From NCBI RefSeq assembly GCF_000298235.1, contig NZ_BAHE01000008.1:78713-142712 (forward strand): a DNA stretch of 64,000 nucleotides. Direction: 5' to 3'. Numbering within the stretch: position 1 is the first letter of the stretch; every line of letters starts with the position of its first letter. Positions 34,235 to 42,347 of the stretch are shown here, one piece after another. Source of the stretch: Gordonia namibiensis NBRC 108229. Its GTDB lineage: Bacteria > Actinomycetota > Actinomycetes > Mycobacteriales > Mycobacteriaceae. The notes beneath the pieces are model-generated. The model did no database searches and was not told the origin of the DNA. It worked only from the letters and a program-made list of their open reading frames with translations. Position numbers and translations under genes: made by a program.

Positions 34235-36634
34235 TCAGCGGCCCTTCCACTGGGGTTCGCGCTTCATCACGAACGCCATGATGCCCTCGAGGGTGTCACC
34301 GCTGATGATCAGCGAGTCCAGGACGTTGGTGCTCGCGCGGACGGCCTCGACGGTGTCGGTGATCGCGTCGGACTGCTCCATCGTCGCGATCGAGGCGCGA
34401 ACCGAGGTCGGCGATGCGGCGAGGATCTCCCCGGCCACCTTGCGGGCGGTCTCGAGAACCGTTCCGGCGGGGGCGATCCGGCTGACGAGCCCTGCTTCGG
34501 CGGCTTCGGCGGCCGAGATTCGGCGGCCGGTCAGGATCATGTCGCGGGCGAGTGCCGGCGGGATCATCCGCGGCAGACGGACCAGACCGCCTGCGGCGGC
34601 GGCCAACCCGACCTTCACCTCGGGAAGGCCGAACGAGGCCTCCTCGTCGGCGACGATGATGTGGCAGGCCATCGCGATCTCGCAGCCGCCACCGAGTGCG
34701 AAGCCGTTGACCGCGGCGATGACCGGCTTGGGCAGGCTCTCGCGTGCGGTGAGTCCCGCGAATCCGTTCTTGGGCACGGACAGTGCGGCCGGGCTCGCCG
34801 TGGCGGCGAGGTCGTTGCCCGCCGAGAACGCCTTGTCACCCGCGCCGGTCAGGATGGCGACCCACAGGTCGTCGTCGGCGAAGTAGGCGTCGAAGATCGA
34901 GTCCAGCTCGGCGTTGGCGGCCGGGTTCAGTGCGTTGCGCGCGTCGGGCCGGTTGATGGTCACCTCGAGCAGGTGGCCGTCGCGACGGATCTCGACGTGC
35001 TCGTAGCTGTCGCGGAAAGCCGGTGCGACCGCCGGGTACTTGGCATTCATCGCGGCCTCGGTCAGCTTGACGCGGTTGCCCTTGTCGAAGGAACGCACCA
35101 CGATCTCGGTGCCTGTCGGGTCGTCCGCGTTCAGCAGCAGGTCGAAGAACTCGTCGTCGTCTGAGTCGAGGTTGGCGACGAACCGCGCGCCGAGACGATC
35201 CGGAGCGGTGTCGTCGACGAGGCGGCCGACCACGACGCCGGTCCGCTTGCCGCTCTTCGACGGGATGACGGTGTAGGTCTCGAGGATCGCGGGGCCGTCG
35301 GCGTCACCGATAGTGGGCACGGTGGGCGCCGCGTCGAGCTGGGCCTGGATCTTGGCGCTGTGATCGGCGCGCCACGGAGCCGGGGTCGTCGAGTAGACGC
35401 CGGCCGCGTGCTTGCTGAGCACACCGCCGTTGGCGATGACGAGACCGAAGTCGCCCGGGGACTGCCGGACGCGCGAGACCACCTCGGCGATCGCATGCAG
35501 CGTGTAGTTGTTGCCCGGACCGCCGAAGAACGGCAGGCCGCCGGTGACGGTGAGACCACGCGGGTCGTCGGGGGAGAGGCCGAGCCCGTCGAGGATGTTG
35601 AACACCGCGATCGGGAAGCAACTGTAGATGTCGATGACCGACACGTCGTCGAGGCCGATCTCGGCGACCTCGAGCGCGTGCTTCACCGCGGCCGGGGCGG
35701 CGGGCGCGGCACCGAGGTTCGAGCGAAGCAGCGAGGTGCGTTCGACGGTCTCGGCGTGACCGTGCAGGAAGACCCACTTCGACGGGTCGATGCCGGCGGC
35801 CTGCGCGGCGCGAACCGACATGACGACGACGGCGGCAGCCTGGTTCACCTGGTCGCGGGCGACGATGTAGCGCGTGAACGGATCGGCGACGATCCGGTTC
35901 CCCTCGGTCGGGGTCACCAGCTCGGCGGCGTCGCGCTCGGTCGGGGCAGCCGAATGGGGGTTGGCTGCGGCGACCTTCGTGAACGGGGCGAACAGCTCGC
36001 CCATCGCGGTGGCGTATGCCTCGCGGCCCAGGCCGGTGTTGTGGCGGCGGGCGTTCTCCAGCAGCGCGTACTGCGGGATCACCGAGGCGAGACCGTGACG
36101 CATCTCGGCGACGGTGATGATGCCCTTGAGGCCGTAACCGCGGTCCTCGAGCTGTCCGCCGACCTCCTCGGCGAAGCTCGGGCGCTCGTTGTCCGGCTTG
36201 GACTGGAGATGGCGCACCGTCGACATGACCTCGGCGCCGAAGATGATCGCGGCATCGGAGTCGCCCGCCGCGATGTCGCCGGCGAGTTCGGTGAGCATTG
36301 TCTGCGGGGTCTGACCGCCGGTCACGGCCTGCACGGCGCGACGGGGGTCGGCGCCGACGCGCTTACCCACGGCGCGGGGCATGTTGTCCGGCCGGCCGAG
36401 CGGCGATGAGGACAGCGGACTGGAGATCTCGAACGAGCGGATCGCGGCGATGGTGTCGATGGAATAGGCGAGGTCAGAGGCCCCGGCGTCGTCGAAGGCG
36501 GCGGTGACGGCCCGCGCCGCGAGGTCCGCTTCACCAAGCGCTTCGTATCCGGGATCGGTCAGACGCTCGGAGGCCTGGCCGACGCCGACGACAACAGGGG
36601 TGTTCGGATCGAGATCAGCGATCGAGATTGGCAT
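34235..36634 (-). CDS. Thiolase-like protein (TLP1-type) fused to enoyl-CoA hydratase
   Basis: 799 aa from the ATG at 36634. Residues about 1-430 are thiolase-like (VVVGVGQASERLT, HGHAE, DIYSCFPIAVFNIL, GGLPFFGGPGNNYTLHA); about 440-530 look like the extra OB-like domain of mycobacterial type 1 thiolase-like proteins (ETYTVIPSKSGKRTGVVVGRL). The usual nucleophilic Cys region reads TGGQTPQTML, with no Cys. Residues 541-799 are a complete crotonase: AFSAGNDL, GGGCEIAMA, and LPEVKVGL with the catalytic Glu. The two are normally separate genes. Likely role in acyl-CoA breakdown, with the first half possibly only binding CoA esters (inference). Confidence 0.85.
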   Translation of the reverse strand: MPISIADLDPNTPVVVGVGQASERLTDPGYEALGEADLAARAVTAAFDDAGASDLAYSIDTIAAIRSFEISSPLSSSPLGRPDNMPRAVGKRVGADPRRAVQAVTGGQTPQTMLTELAGDIAAGDSDAAIIFGAEVMSTVRHLQSKPDNERPSFAEEVGGQLEDRGYGLKGIITVAEMRHGLASVIPQYALLENARRHNTGLGREAYATAMGELFAPFTKVAAANPHSAAPTERDAAELVTPTEGNRIVADPFTRYIVARDQVNQAAAVVVMSVRAAQAAGIDPSKWVFLHGHAETVERTSLLRSNLGAAPAAPAAVKHALEVAEIGLDDVSVIDIYSCFPIAVFNILDGLGLSPDDPRGLTVTGGLPFFGGPGNNYTLHAIAEVVSRVRQSPGDFGLVIANGGVLSKHAAGVYSTTPAPWRADHSAKIQAQLDAAPTVPTIGDADGPAILETYTVIPSKSGKRTGVVVGRLVDDTAPDRLGARFVANLDSDDDEFFDLLLNADDPTGTEIVVRSFDKGNRVKLTEAAMNAKYPAVAPAFRDSYEHVEIRRDGHLLEVTINRPDARNALNPAANAELDSIFDAYFADDDLWVAILTGAGDKAFSAGNDLAATASPAALSVPKNGFAGLTARESLPKPVIAAVNGFALGGGCEIAMACHIIVADEEASFGLPEVKVGLAAAAGGLVRLPRMIPPALARDMILTGRRISAAEAAEAGLVSRIAPAGTVLETARKVAGEILAASPTSVRASIATMEQSDAITDTVEAVRASTNVLDSLIISGDTLEGIMAFVMKREPQWKGR

Positions 36635-36830
36635 ACGCACACAATGGCACAAAGGCGGGGCTGACGTCTCAAAGTGGTCCCGCATACACCCATACCTGCG
36701 GGTTCGGTCCTCAGTGTGGCGTCGGATCCGAGGCTTGGGAACGTTGCGTTCAGCGCGGTTTCAATCGTGGTCCTCGGCTCGGGCGACGGCCAGACTATCC
36801 GCCGACAGTCTGCACCGAAAGGACCATCTG

Positions 36831-38045
36831 ATGACCGCAACCGTGCCCACGAGCACGTCGGCCGCCGGCACCACCGACGAACGGCTCGACGAGGTGTTCG
36901 CCCCGATCTTCGCCCGTATCGCCGAAGGTGCGGTGGCACGCGAAGACGACCGCCGGCTCGCACACGACGAGGTGTCGTGGCTTCGCGATGCCAAGTTCGG
37001 CGCCCTGCGCGTCCCGGTCGAGCTCGGCGGGTACGGCGCCTCGGTGCGCCAGGTGTTCCGGCTTCTCATCGACCTGGCGACCGCCGAGTCGAACCTCCCG
37101 CAGGCGCTGCGCGTGCACTGGTCGTTCGTCGAGGATCAGCTCACCGCGCTGCCCGATCCCGAGGCCGAGCGCTGGCTCCGCAAGGTCGCGGAGGGCACGC
37201 TCGTCGGCAACGCCATCACCGAACCGGGTGTCGGTGCCATCGACCGCTACCAGACCCGGTTGACGGCAGACGGTGACGCATGGCGTCTGGACGGCACCAA
37301 GTACTACAGCACCGGCAGCCTCTACTCCGACCACATCCTCGTCGCCGCCGACCAAGACGGCGAGCGCGTCTCGGTGCTCGTCGACGCCGACGCCCAGGGC
37401 GTCACCCAGCACGACGACTGGGATGGCTTCGGTCAGCGCCTGACAGCCAGCGGCACCACCGAGTTCAGCGGCGTGCAGGTGTCCGATGACCGAATCCTCG
37501 GCCCGGGCTACGGCTCCGCCGGCCGGACCTACGCGACGTCCTACCTCCAGCTCGTGCAGCTGTCGGTGCTCGCGGGCATCGCGCAGCGCGCCACCGACGA
37601 CGTGTCCGAGTGGGTCCGTGAACGCAAGCGCACCTTCACCCACTCGACCGCCGACCTGCCCCGCCACGATCCGCTGGTGCAGCAGGTCATCGGCCGGCTG
37701 ACTGCCGCCGCCTATTCGGCGCGCACGATCGTCCTCGACATCGCCGATCAGCTCGACCGACTCGCCGAGACCGGCTGGCAGGACGAGGAGCTGCTCGACA
37801 AGGTCGAATTCGACGTCGCCCGCGCACAGGCGACCGTCATCCCGCTCGTGCTCGACGCGACCACCCAACTGTTCGAGGTCGGCGGTGCGTCGATCACCTC
37901 CGAGCGGCTGCGCCTCGACCGCCACTGGCGCAACGCCCGGGTGATCTCGGTGCACAACCCGCTGATCTTCAAGCTGCAGGCCATCGGTGACCACGTCCTC
38001 AACGGCACCGATCTGCCCTACGCGTGGAGTGCCGGCCAGAAGTAG
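36831..38045 (+). CDS. Acyl-CoA-dehydrogenase-fold monooxygenase, DszC/SfnB-like
   Basis: 404 aa, ATG at 36831 with GAAAGGA upstream. ACAD fold lacking the acyl-CoA catalytic Glu arrangement; sequences LGGYGASVRQVFRLLIDLATAESNLPQ, GNAITEPGVGAIDRYQTRL and LFEVGGASITSERLRLDRHWRNAR (the last with the HWRN motif) match the DszC/SfnB/Acad_M group D flavin monooxygenases, which use FMNH2 from a separate reductase to oxidise sulfur or aromatic compounds. Divergent from the thiolase fusion. Substrate unknown; no flavin reductase is adjacent. Confidence 0.82.
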   Translation: MTATVPTSTSAAGTTDERLDEVFAPIFARIAEGAVAREDDRRLAHDEVSWLRDAKFGALRVPVELGGYGASVRQVFRLLIDLATAESNLPQALRVHWSFVEDQLTALPDPEAERWLRKVAEGTLVGNAITEPGVGAIDRYQTRLTADGDAWRLDGTKYYSTGSLYSDHILVAADQDGERVSVLVDADAQGVTQHDDWDGFGQRLTASGTTEFSGVQVSDDRILGPGYGSAGRTYATSYLQLVQLSVLAGIAQRATDDVSEWVRERKRTFTHSTADLPRHDPLVQQVIGRLTAAAYSARTIVLDIADQLDRLAETGWQDEELLDKVEFDVARAQATVIPLVLDATTQLFEVGGASITSERLRLDRHWRNARVISVHNPLIFKLQAIGDHVLNGTDLPYAWSAGQK

Positions 38046-38062
38046 CGGGCTACCCTGGCCGC

Positions 38063-39358
38063 ATGCAGCGGATGGCGGCGGCGGACGCCGCATCGTACTG
38101 GATGTCCGAACGCATCCCGAACGACCAGTTCCTGCTGTACTGCTTTGCCGCACCGTCGATCTCACTCGACGAATGTGCCCGGCGACTGCTGGCGCGGGCG
38201 AGGCGCGTCGACGACCTGTGTCTACGGGTCCACGACGTCCCGGCGACCGCCGACCGTCCGTACTGGGTCTCCGCCGAACCCACATCCGACCAGGTCCGCG
38301 TCGACACCACGTCGCGGACCTGGTCGTCGTCTCTGGAGGCCGTTGGCGGACTCGTCGCCGATCAGCTGGTGCCGTCCCGCGCGGCCTGGCGCCTGCATCT
38401 GTTCGGTCCGGTGACCGATCTCCCGACGGGCGAGGGTGAGTCGGTCACGGGAGTTGTTGTCGTGCTGCAGATCTCGCACGCACTCGGCGACGGACGACGC
38501 GCATCGCAGATCGCACGAGATCTGTTCACCGCGCCGTACGACAATGAGCGCCGGTTGGGAGCCTTCGGAGTGCCAGGGCCGGTTCGCGAGGTCGGGACCG
38601 TCGTGCTCGGCGCGCTGCGGTTCCCGAGTGAGTTCGTCAGGACGATCCGACGCGGTATGCAGGTCGCTCGAGTTGGGGGACAGGCGAATCCGGGGACACC
38701 GGGTTATCCGTTGACACGGCTGAACCGCAACCCCGGACCGCGGAGGCTCCTGCGGGTCATCGTGGTGGACCGCGAGCGTCTGACCGCAGCCGGGTCTCCG
38801 GTCACCGTCGTCGTGCTGACCGCGATCTCGCAGGCTCTACCGCGATACCTCGGCGAGGATTGCATACGTCTCGGTGTGGAGCTGACCGTCGGGCGATCAG
38901 AGAGATCAGAGGCGCGCAACAACTTCCGCAATGTGGGGATCGACCTGCACGTCGAAGTCGACGACTCTGCGGAACGGGCTCGGCTCATTCGCGGTGAGAT
39001 CGACGCCGCCCGCGCCGCGGACGCCGACCCGGCACGAGTCGCGCAGCGACGCGTATCGGAGGTGACCCCGGCGATTCTCACGCGGTGGGGCATCCGGGCC
39101 TTCGACCTCGACACCCGGCCGGAGACGGTCACCGGTGTCACCGTGGTGTCCTCGGTGGACCGCGGTGCTGCCGACTTCGACCTCGACGGCGGCGAGATCC
39201 TGTTCACCACCGGCTTTCCCGCGCTGTCGCCGGTTCAGGGGCTCACCCACGGGGTGCACGGCATCGGCGACCGGGTCGCGGTGTCGGTGACCACCAGCCC
39301 GGAGATCATGCCCGACGTCGACCGGTATGTGGAGTTGTTGCGAGCGGCTCTCGCGTAA
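38063..39358 (+). CDS. WS/DGAT-like acyltransferase
   Basis: 431 aa. The condensation-type active-site motif HxxxDG is present as HALGDG near residue 145, and the C-terminal half contains RNNFRNVGIDLHVEVDD and ATLTRWG-like stretches seen in wax-ester synthase/diacylglycerol acyltransferases (here AILTRWGIRAF). It is shorter and more divergent than typical Tgs enzymes (about 460 aa) and its PLW motif is replaced. Probable role in neutral-lipid synthesis or another CoA-dependent acyl transfer. It follows the DszC-like gene by 17 bp, so the two may be co-transcribed. Confidence 0.68.
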   Translation: MQRMAAADAASYWMSERIPNDQFLLYCFAAPSISLDECARRLLARARRVDDLCLRVHDVPATADRPYWVSAEPTSDQVRVDTTSRTWSSSLEAVGGLVADQLVPSRAAWRLHLFGPVTDLPTGEGESVTGVVVVLQISHALGDGRRASQIARDLFTAPYDNERRLGAFGVPGPVREVGTVVLGALRFPSEFVRTIRRGMQVARVGGQANPGTPGYPLTRLNRNPGPRRLLRVIVVDRERLTAAGSPVTVVVLTAISQALPRYLGEDCIRLGVELTVGRSERSEARNNFRNVGIDLHVEVDDSAERARLIRGEIDAARAADADPARVAQRRVSEVTPAILTRWGIRAFDLDTRPETVTGVTVVSSVDRGAADFDLDGGEILFTTGFPALSPVQGLTHGVHGIGDRVAVSVTTSPEIMPDVDRYVELLRAALA

Positions 39359-39432
39359 CCGTTTCCTTCCCGCGATTGGGATTCCTTCGCGCGGGCGCTA
39401 CCCGCCAAGCGGTAAGGAAATGGTTGCGCGAG
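39350..39432. terminator. Long imperfect hairpin between convergent genes
   Basis: Arms 39350-39368 and 39414-39432 (19 nt, two mismatches; arm begins CTCGCG, ends TTTCCTT) enclose 45 bp that can fold further. It begins within the last codons of the acyltransferase gene and precedes the convergent repeat-protein gene. Confidence 0.7.
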
Positions 39433-39463
39433 AATGCCTACGAGGCGACCCGGTCAGCTGAGG

Positions 39464-40402
39464 TCAGCCCTTCGGGTACCCGTTGGTGTCCGCCGGGGCG
39501 GCGTCACCGTTGCCGTTGCCGCCGGAACCCTTGGGGCCGCGGGTGAGCCGCTTGGGCAGACGCTCGGCGAGACCGCCGAGGGGAGCCACCGTCTGGTTCA
39601 GGAGGTCCACTGTCTCGGCGAGCTCGTGCACCGTGTCCTGCATGGCGATCAGATTCGGTGCGAGCTGACCGATCACCTCGGTCAGCTCGGTGATCCGGTC
39701 CAGCGGGCCGCCGGGTGCGATGGCGCGCTCGATCGCACCGCCTTCGCCGACCAGCTGGTCCAGGAGGCCGGCCTCGGCAGCGAACCGGTCCAGGATGCCG
39801 CCGGGCTCGGTGACTTTCTCCAACATGCCGTCGGGTGCGGTGAGCTTGTCGACGATGCCACCCTCGGAGGTGAGGCGTTCGAGGATGCCCTCGTTCTCGG
39901 TGAACTGGTCGACGACACCACCGGGGCGAGTCAGGCGGTCGAGCGGACCGTCCTTTGCGGTCAGACGCATCAGGATGCCGCGTTCGTCGGCCATCTGGTC
40001 CAGGAGTCCGCCCTTGGCGGTGAGTTTCTCCAACGGGCCGTCGGGTGCGGTAAGGCGGTCGATGACGCCGCCTGGGTTGAGAAGTCGTTCCAACGGTCCA
40101 TCGGTCGCGAGGATGCGTCCGAACGGCCGGTCCGGGCCGAGCAGCTCCGACAACTGGCTGAGCAGCGCCATCGGGGTGCGCGCGACGTTCACGCTGTCGT
40201 CGTCGAGGCCCACCGCATGGGTCAATTCGTTCTGGACGCTGCCGGCGGTGATCCGCGCGATGGTCACCGCTGATTCGGCCGCATCCAGCACAACCCCCGC
40301 CACCGCGAATCCCAGCCGGAACGGCATCTCGATGAGCGAGCGTGCCGGGTCGGCCCCGGTGGGCGCGCTTCGTTCGGGAAGAGACTCCATGGTTCTCGAC
40401 AC
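39464..40402 (-). CDS. Decapeptide-repeat protein with hydrophobic N-terminal segment
   Basis: 312 aa (308 from the ATG at 40390). Residues about 23-52 form a hydrophobic/amphipathic helix (IEMPFRLGFAVAGVVLDAA). Residues 102-241 consist of 14 consecutive 10-residue units: Gly in the first position of all 14, aliphatic in the third, acidic in the fourth (13 of 14), Arg/Lys/Gln in the fifth, hydrophobic in the sixth; example GPLDRLTRPG. A helical part (242-280) and a Gly/Asn-rich tail (285-312) follow. I do not recognise a characterised family. It converges on the WS/DGAT-like gene; surface association with membrane or lipid bodies is a guess. Confidence 0.8.
   Translation of the reverse strand: MSRTMESLPERSAPTGADPARSLIEMPFRLGFAVAGVVLDAAESAVTIARITAGSVQNELTHAVGLDDDSVNVARTPMALLSQLSELLGPDRPFGRILATDGPLERLLNPGGVIDRLTAPDGPLEKLTAKGGLLDQMADERGILMRLTAKDGPLDRLTRPGGVVDQFTENEGILERLTSEGGIVDKLTAPDGMLEKVTEPGGILDRFAAEAGLLDQLVGEGGAIERAIAPGGPLDRITELTEVIGQLAPNLIAMQDTVHELAETVDLLNQTVAPLGGLAERLPKRLTRGPKGSGGNGNGDAAPADTNGYPKG
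39680..40099 (-). repeat. 30-bp-period coding repeat (14 units)
   Basis: The DNA behind residues 102-241 of the repeat protein keeps a strict 30-bp period with diverged units, so the repeat is old and selected at protein level rather than a recent DNA expansion. Confidence 0.85.
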
Positions 40403-40470
40403 TAGGCCACCGGCTTCTGATCGTGGGTCAACGTCGGGTGATTAGTGGTCAGGTGACCAACATCGGACCG

Positions 40471-41043
40471 CTACTCCTTCGCGGCCTTCGCTGCCGCCTT
40501 GGCCGCCTTCTTGAAGTCGCGGACCTTCTGCAGCGAATCGGGGTCGACGACGTCGGCGACCGAGCGGTATCCCTGCTTGCTGTAGTCACCTGCGACCTTG
40601 GTCCAGCCGGACGGCTTCACGTCGAGCTGCTTGGCGACGAGGGCGACGAAGATCTTCGCCTTCTGCTCACCGAAGCCGGGCAGATCGCGAAGGCGCTTCA
40701 TCAGGTCGGCGCCGCTGCTCGCCTCGGTCCAGATGCGGGAGGCGTCCCCGCCGTACTCCTCGGCGACGACCTTCGCGAGCGCCTGCACACGTCCCGCCAT
40801 CGAGCGACCGTAGCGGTGGATGGCCGGGGGAGTGGAGCACAGGTCCGCGAAGGCCTCGGGGTCGGCGTCGGCGATCTCGACCGGGTCCATCGTGCCGAAG
40901 CGGTCGCGGATCTTGGCCGGTCCGGCGAAGGCACGTTCCATCGGGAACTGTTGATCCAGCAACATCCCGACGAGCAGGGCGAACGAATCGGTCGAGAGCA
41001 GTTCGTCGGCCGCGGGTTCCTGGGCGATCTGGATCTTCGGCAT
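40471..41043 (-). CDS. HhH-GPD-like DNA-binding protein
   Basis: 190 aa. Residues 17-150 resemble the helix-hairpin-helix DNA glycosylase fold: FALLVGMLLDQQFPMERAF and the hairpin LRDLPGFGEQKAKIFVALVAKQLDV. The catalytic Asp that normally follows the hairpin by about 18 residues is not clearly placed, and there is no FeS Cys cluster. The C-terminal tail is Lys/Ala-rich (AAKAAAKAAKE). Members of this actinobacterial group are annotated as base-excision glycosylase-like; activity is unproven. Confidence 0.75.
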   Translation of the reverse strand: MPKIQIAQEPAADELLSTDSFALLVGMLLDQQFPMERAFAGPAKIRDRFGTMDPVEIADADPEAFADLCSTPPAIHRYGRSMAGRVQALAKVVAEEYGGDASRIWTEASSGADLMKRLRDLPGFGEQKAKIFVALVAKQLDVKPSGWTKVAGDYSKQGYRSVADVVDPDSLQKVRDFKKAAKAAAKAAKE

Positions 41044-41110
41044 GGGATCGATTCTGGCAGACGCGGTACGCGCGCCGCTCTAGACTGCCCCCATGATCAG
41101 CGGGGAGAGC

Positions 41111-41626
41111 ATGACGGGGCGAGCAGGATCACGGGCAGCGTTCCGGGCGGGCATCGGTGCGGTGATCGTCGGGCTGGTGGCGGCGCTCGTCGGCGTCGTC
41201 GGGCCGGGGAGTGCGAGTGCGATCCCCGACTACACCGAACCGAACTACGTCACGACGCTGAACTGCACCTCGGCCAATCCATGGCCGGCCGGTCCGGTGA
41301 AGATCCGCGTCGACGTGTTCAACGACATCCGGTTCCCGGCGGATGGCCTGCCCGGACCGGCGATCGCGCTCATCGGCACCGATCGCGCGAAACCCGTTGC
41401 GCTGGAATACACCTACGACGTCACGGTGTCGTGGCGAAACCTGCGAACCGGGCGCACCGGCACCGTCTTCGTGCCGGGGCGCGGATTCACCGTCAAGTGG
41501 CAGATCGACATCCATCCGGGTCGTGGTCCGGTTGTCTTCACGATCAAGCAGAAGCTCGGCGCCCTGGCATTCGTCCCGATGGTCAATCCGCAGTACTCGT
41601 CGTGCAGCGGGCGGGCGACAGCTTGA
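41111..41626 (+). CDS. Secreted protein of unknown function
   Basis: 171 aa from the ATG at 41111, with GGGGAGAG close upstream (ATG at 41093 also possible). Signal peptide 1-38 (AALVGVVGPGSASA, cleavage after ASA). The mature part is beta-rich with two Cys (LNCTS and YSSCSG) that could form a disulfide, in line with a small Ig-like secreted domain. Family not recognised. Convergent with the YhhN-type gene, 9 bp apart. Confidence 0.7.
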   Translation: MTGRAGSRAAFRAGIGAVIVGLVAALVGVVGPGSASAIPDYTEPNYVTTLNCTSANPWPAGPVKIRVDVFNDIRFPADGLPGPAIALIGTDRAKPVALEYTYDVTVSWRNLRTGRTGTVFVPGRGFTVKWQIDIHPGRGPVVFTIKQKLGALAFVPMVNPQYSSCSGRATA

Positions 41627-41635
41627 CAGAGACGA

Positions 41636-42343
41636 TCAGCGTCGACGCAGGCGTTCGCTGAGTCCGCCGACGAGCAGGTACTGCGCGGCGAAGTAGCTGG
41701 CGAGCACCCACGCCTCGCCGGCCATCCGTAGTCGCGGGTCGGTGACGAGGTGACGGCGGTTGATGATCGCCAGGTCCGACAGCAGGAACGTCAGCCCGCC
41801 GATCCGCAACCGCGGCTGCGGGGCAGACATGGCGCTCGCGGTCGCCGACATCGTCGCCAGGGTGTTGCCGTAGGTGCCCAGGACGGGCAGCAGTGCCGGC
41901 CGGTGACGGGCCAGCACCGCGGCCGACTCGGCGAGCACCCCGACGCGGGGGAGCAGCTGTTTCGCCGAGGGCCGGGCACCCGCACGCCACATCGTCGCCG
42001 TGTAGCTCAACTGGGCGCCGGCGAACAGCGTCGCACCGAGACGCAGGTAGCGGTCCTTGGCGACCGGCTCGGTCTCGAACTCCTCGAGCAGCATCAGTCG
42101 GTCGCCGGCCATCGAGAACGCCAGCGCTCCCGCCAATCCGGCGTTGTCGAGGGCGTCGCGCTCCCGCGCCCCGGCCGCCGCCTGTGCCACCAGCAACAGC
42201 ATCGGCAGCGGCTTGGTGAGGCCCGCCGCCCGCCGGTGCCCGAGAGCACCGGCGACGGTGGCCGCCGCCGTCGTCGCCGCGTAGGCGAGGTCGAAGGCCC
42301 GTTGCCCGGACAGGCGACGGTCGGGCAGGCGGCGACCCATCAC
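41636..42343 (-). CDS. Lysoplasmalogenase, YhhN/TMEM86 family
   Basis: 235 aa, about eight TM helices. Family motifs LTKPLPMLLL (near residue 42), FSMAGDRLMLL and GGLTFLLSDLAIINRR hold the conserved Asp residues thought to act in hydrolysis of the lysoplasmalogen vinyl ether. Similar proteins are widespread in Mycobacteriales, where the natural lipid substrate is unsettled. It lies 4 bp downstream of the lipase-like gene on the same strand. Confidence 0.83.
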   Translation of the reverse strand: MMGRRLPDRRLSGQRAFDLAYAATTAAATVAGALGHRRAAGLTKPLPMLLLVAQAAAGARERDALDNAGLAGALAFSMAGDRLMLLEEFETEPVAKDRYLRLGATLFAGAQLSYTATMWRAGARPSAKQLLPRVGVLAESAAVLARHRPALLPVLGTYGNTLATMSATASAMSAPQPRLRIGGLTFLLSDLAIINRRHLVTDPRLRMAGEAWVLASYFAAQYLLVGGLSERLRRR

Positions 42344-42347
42344 CGAC

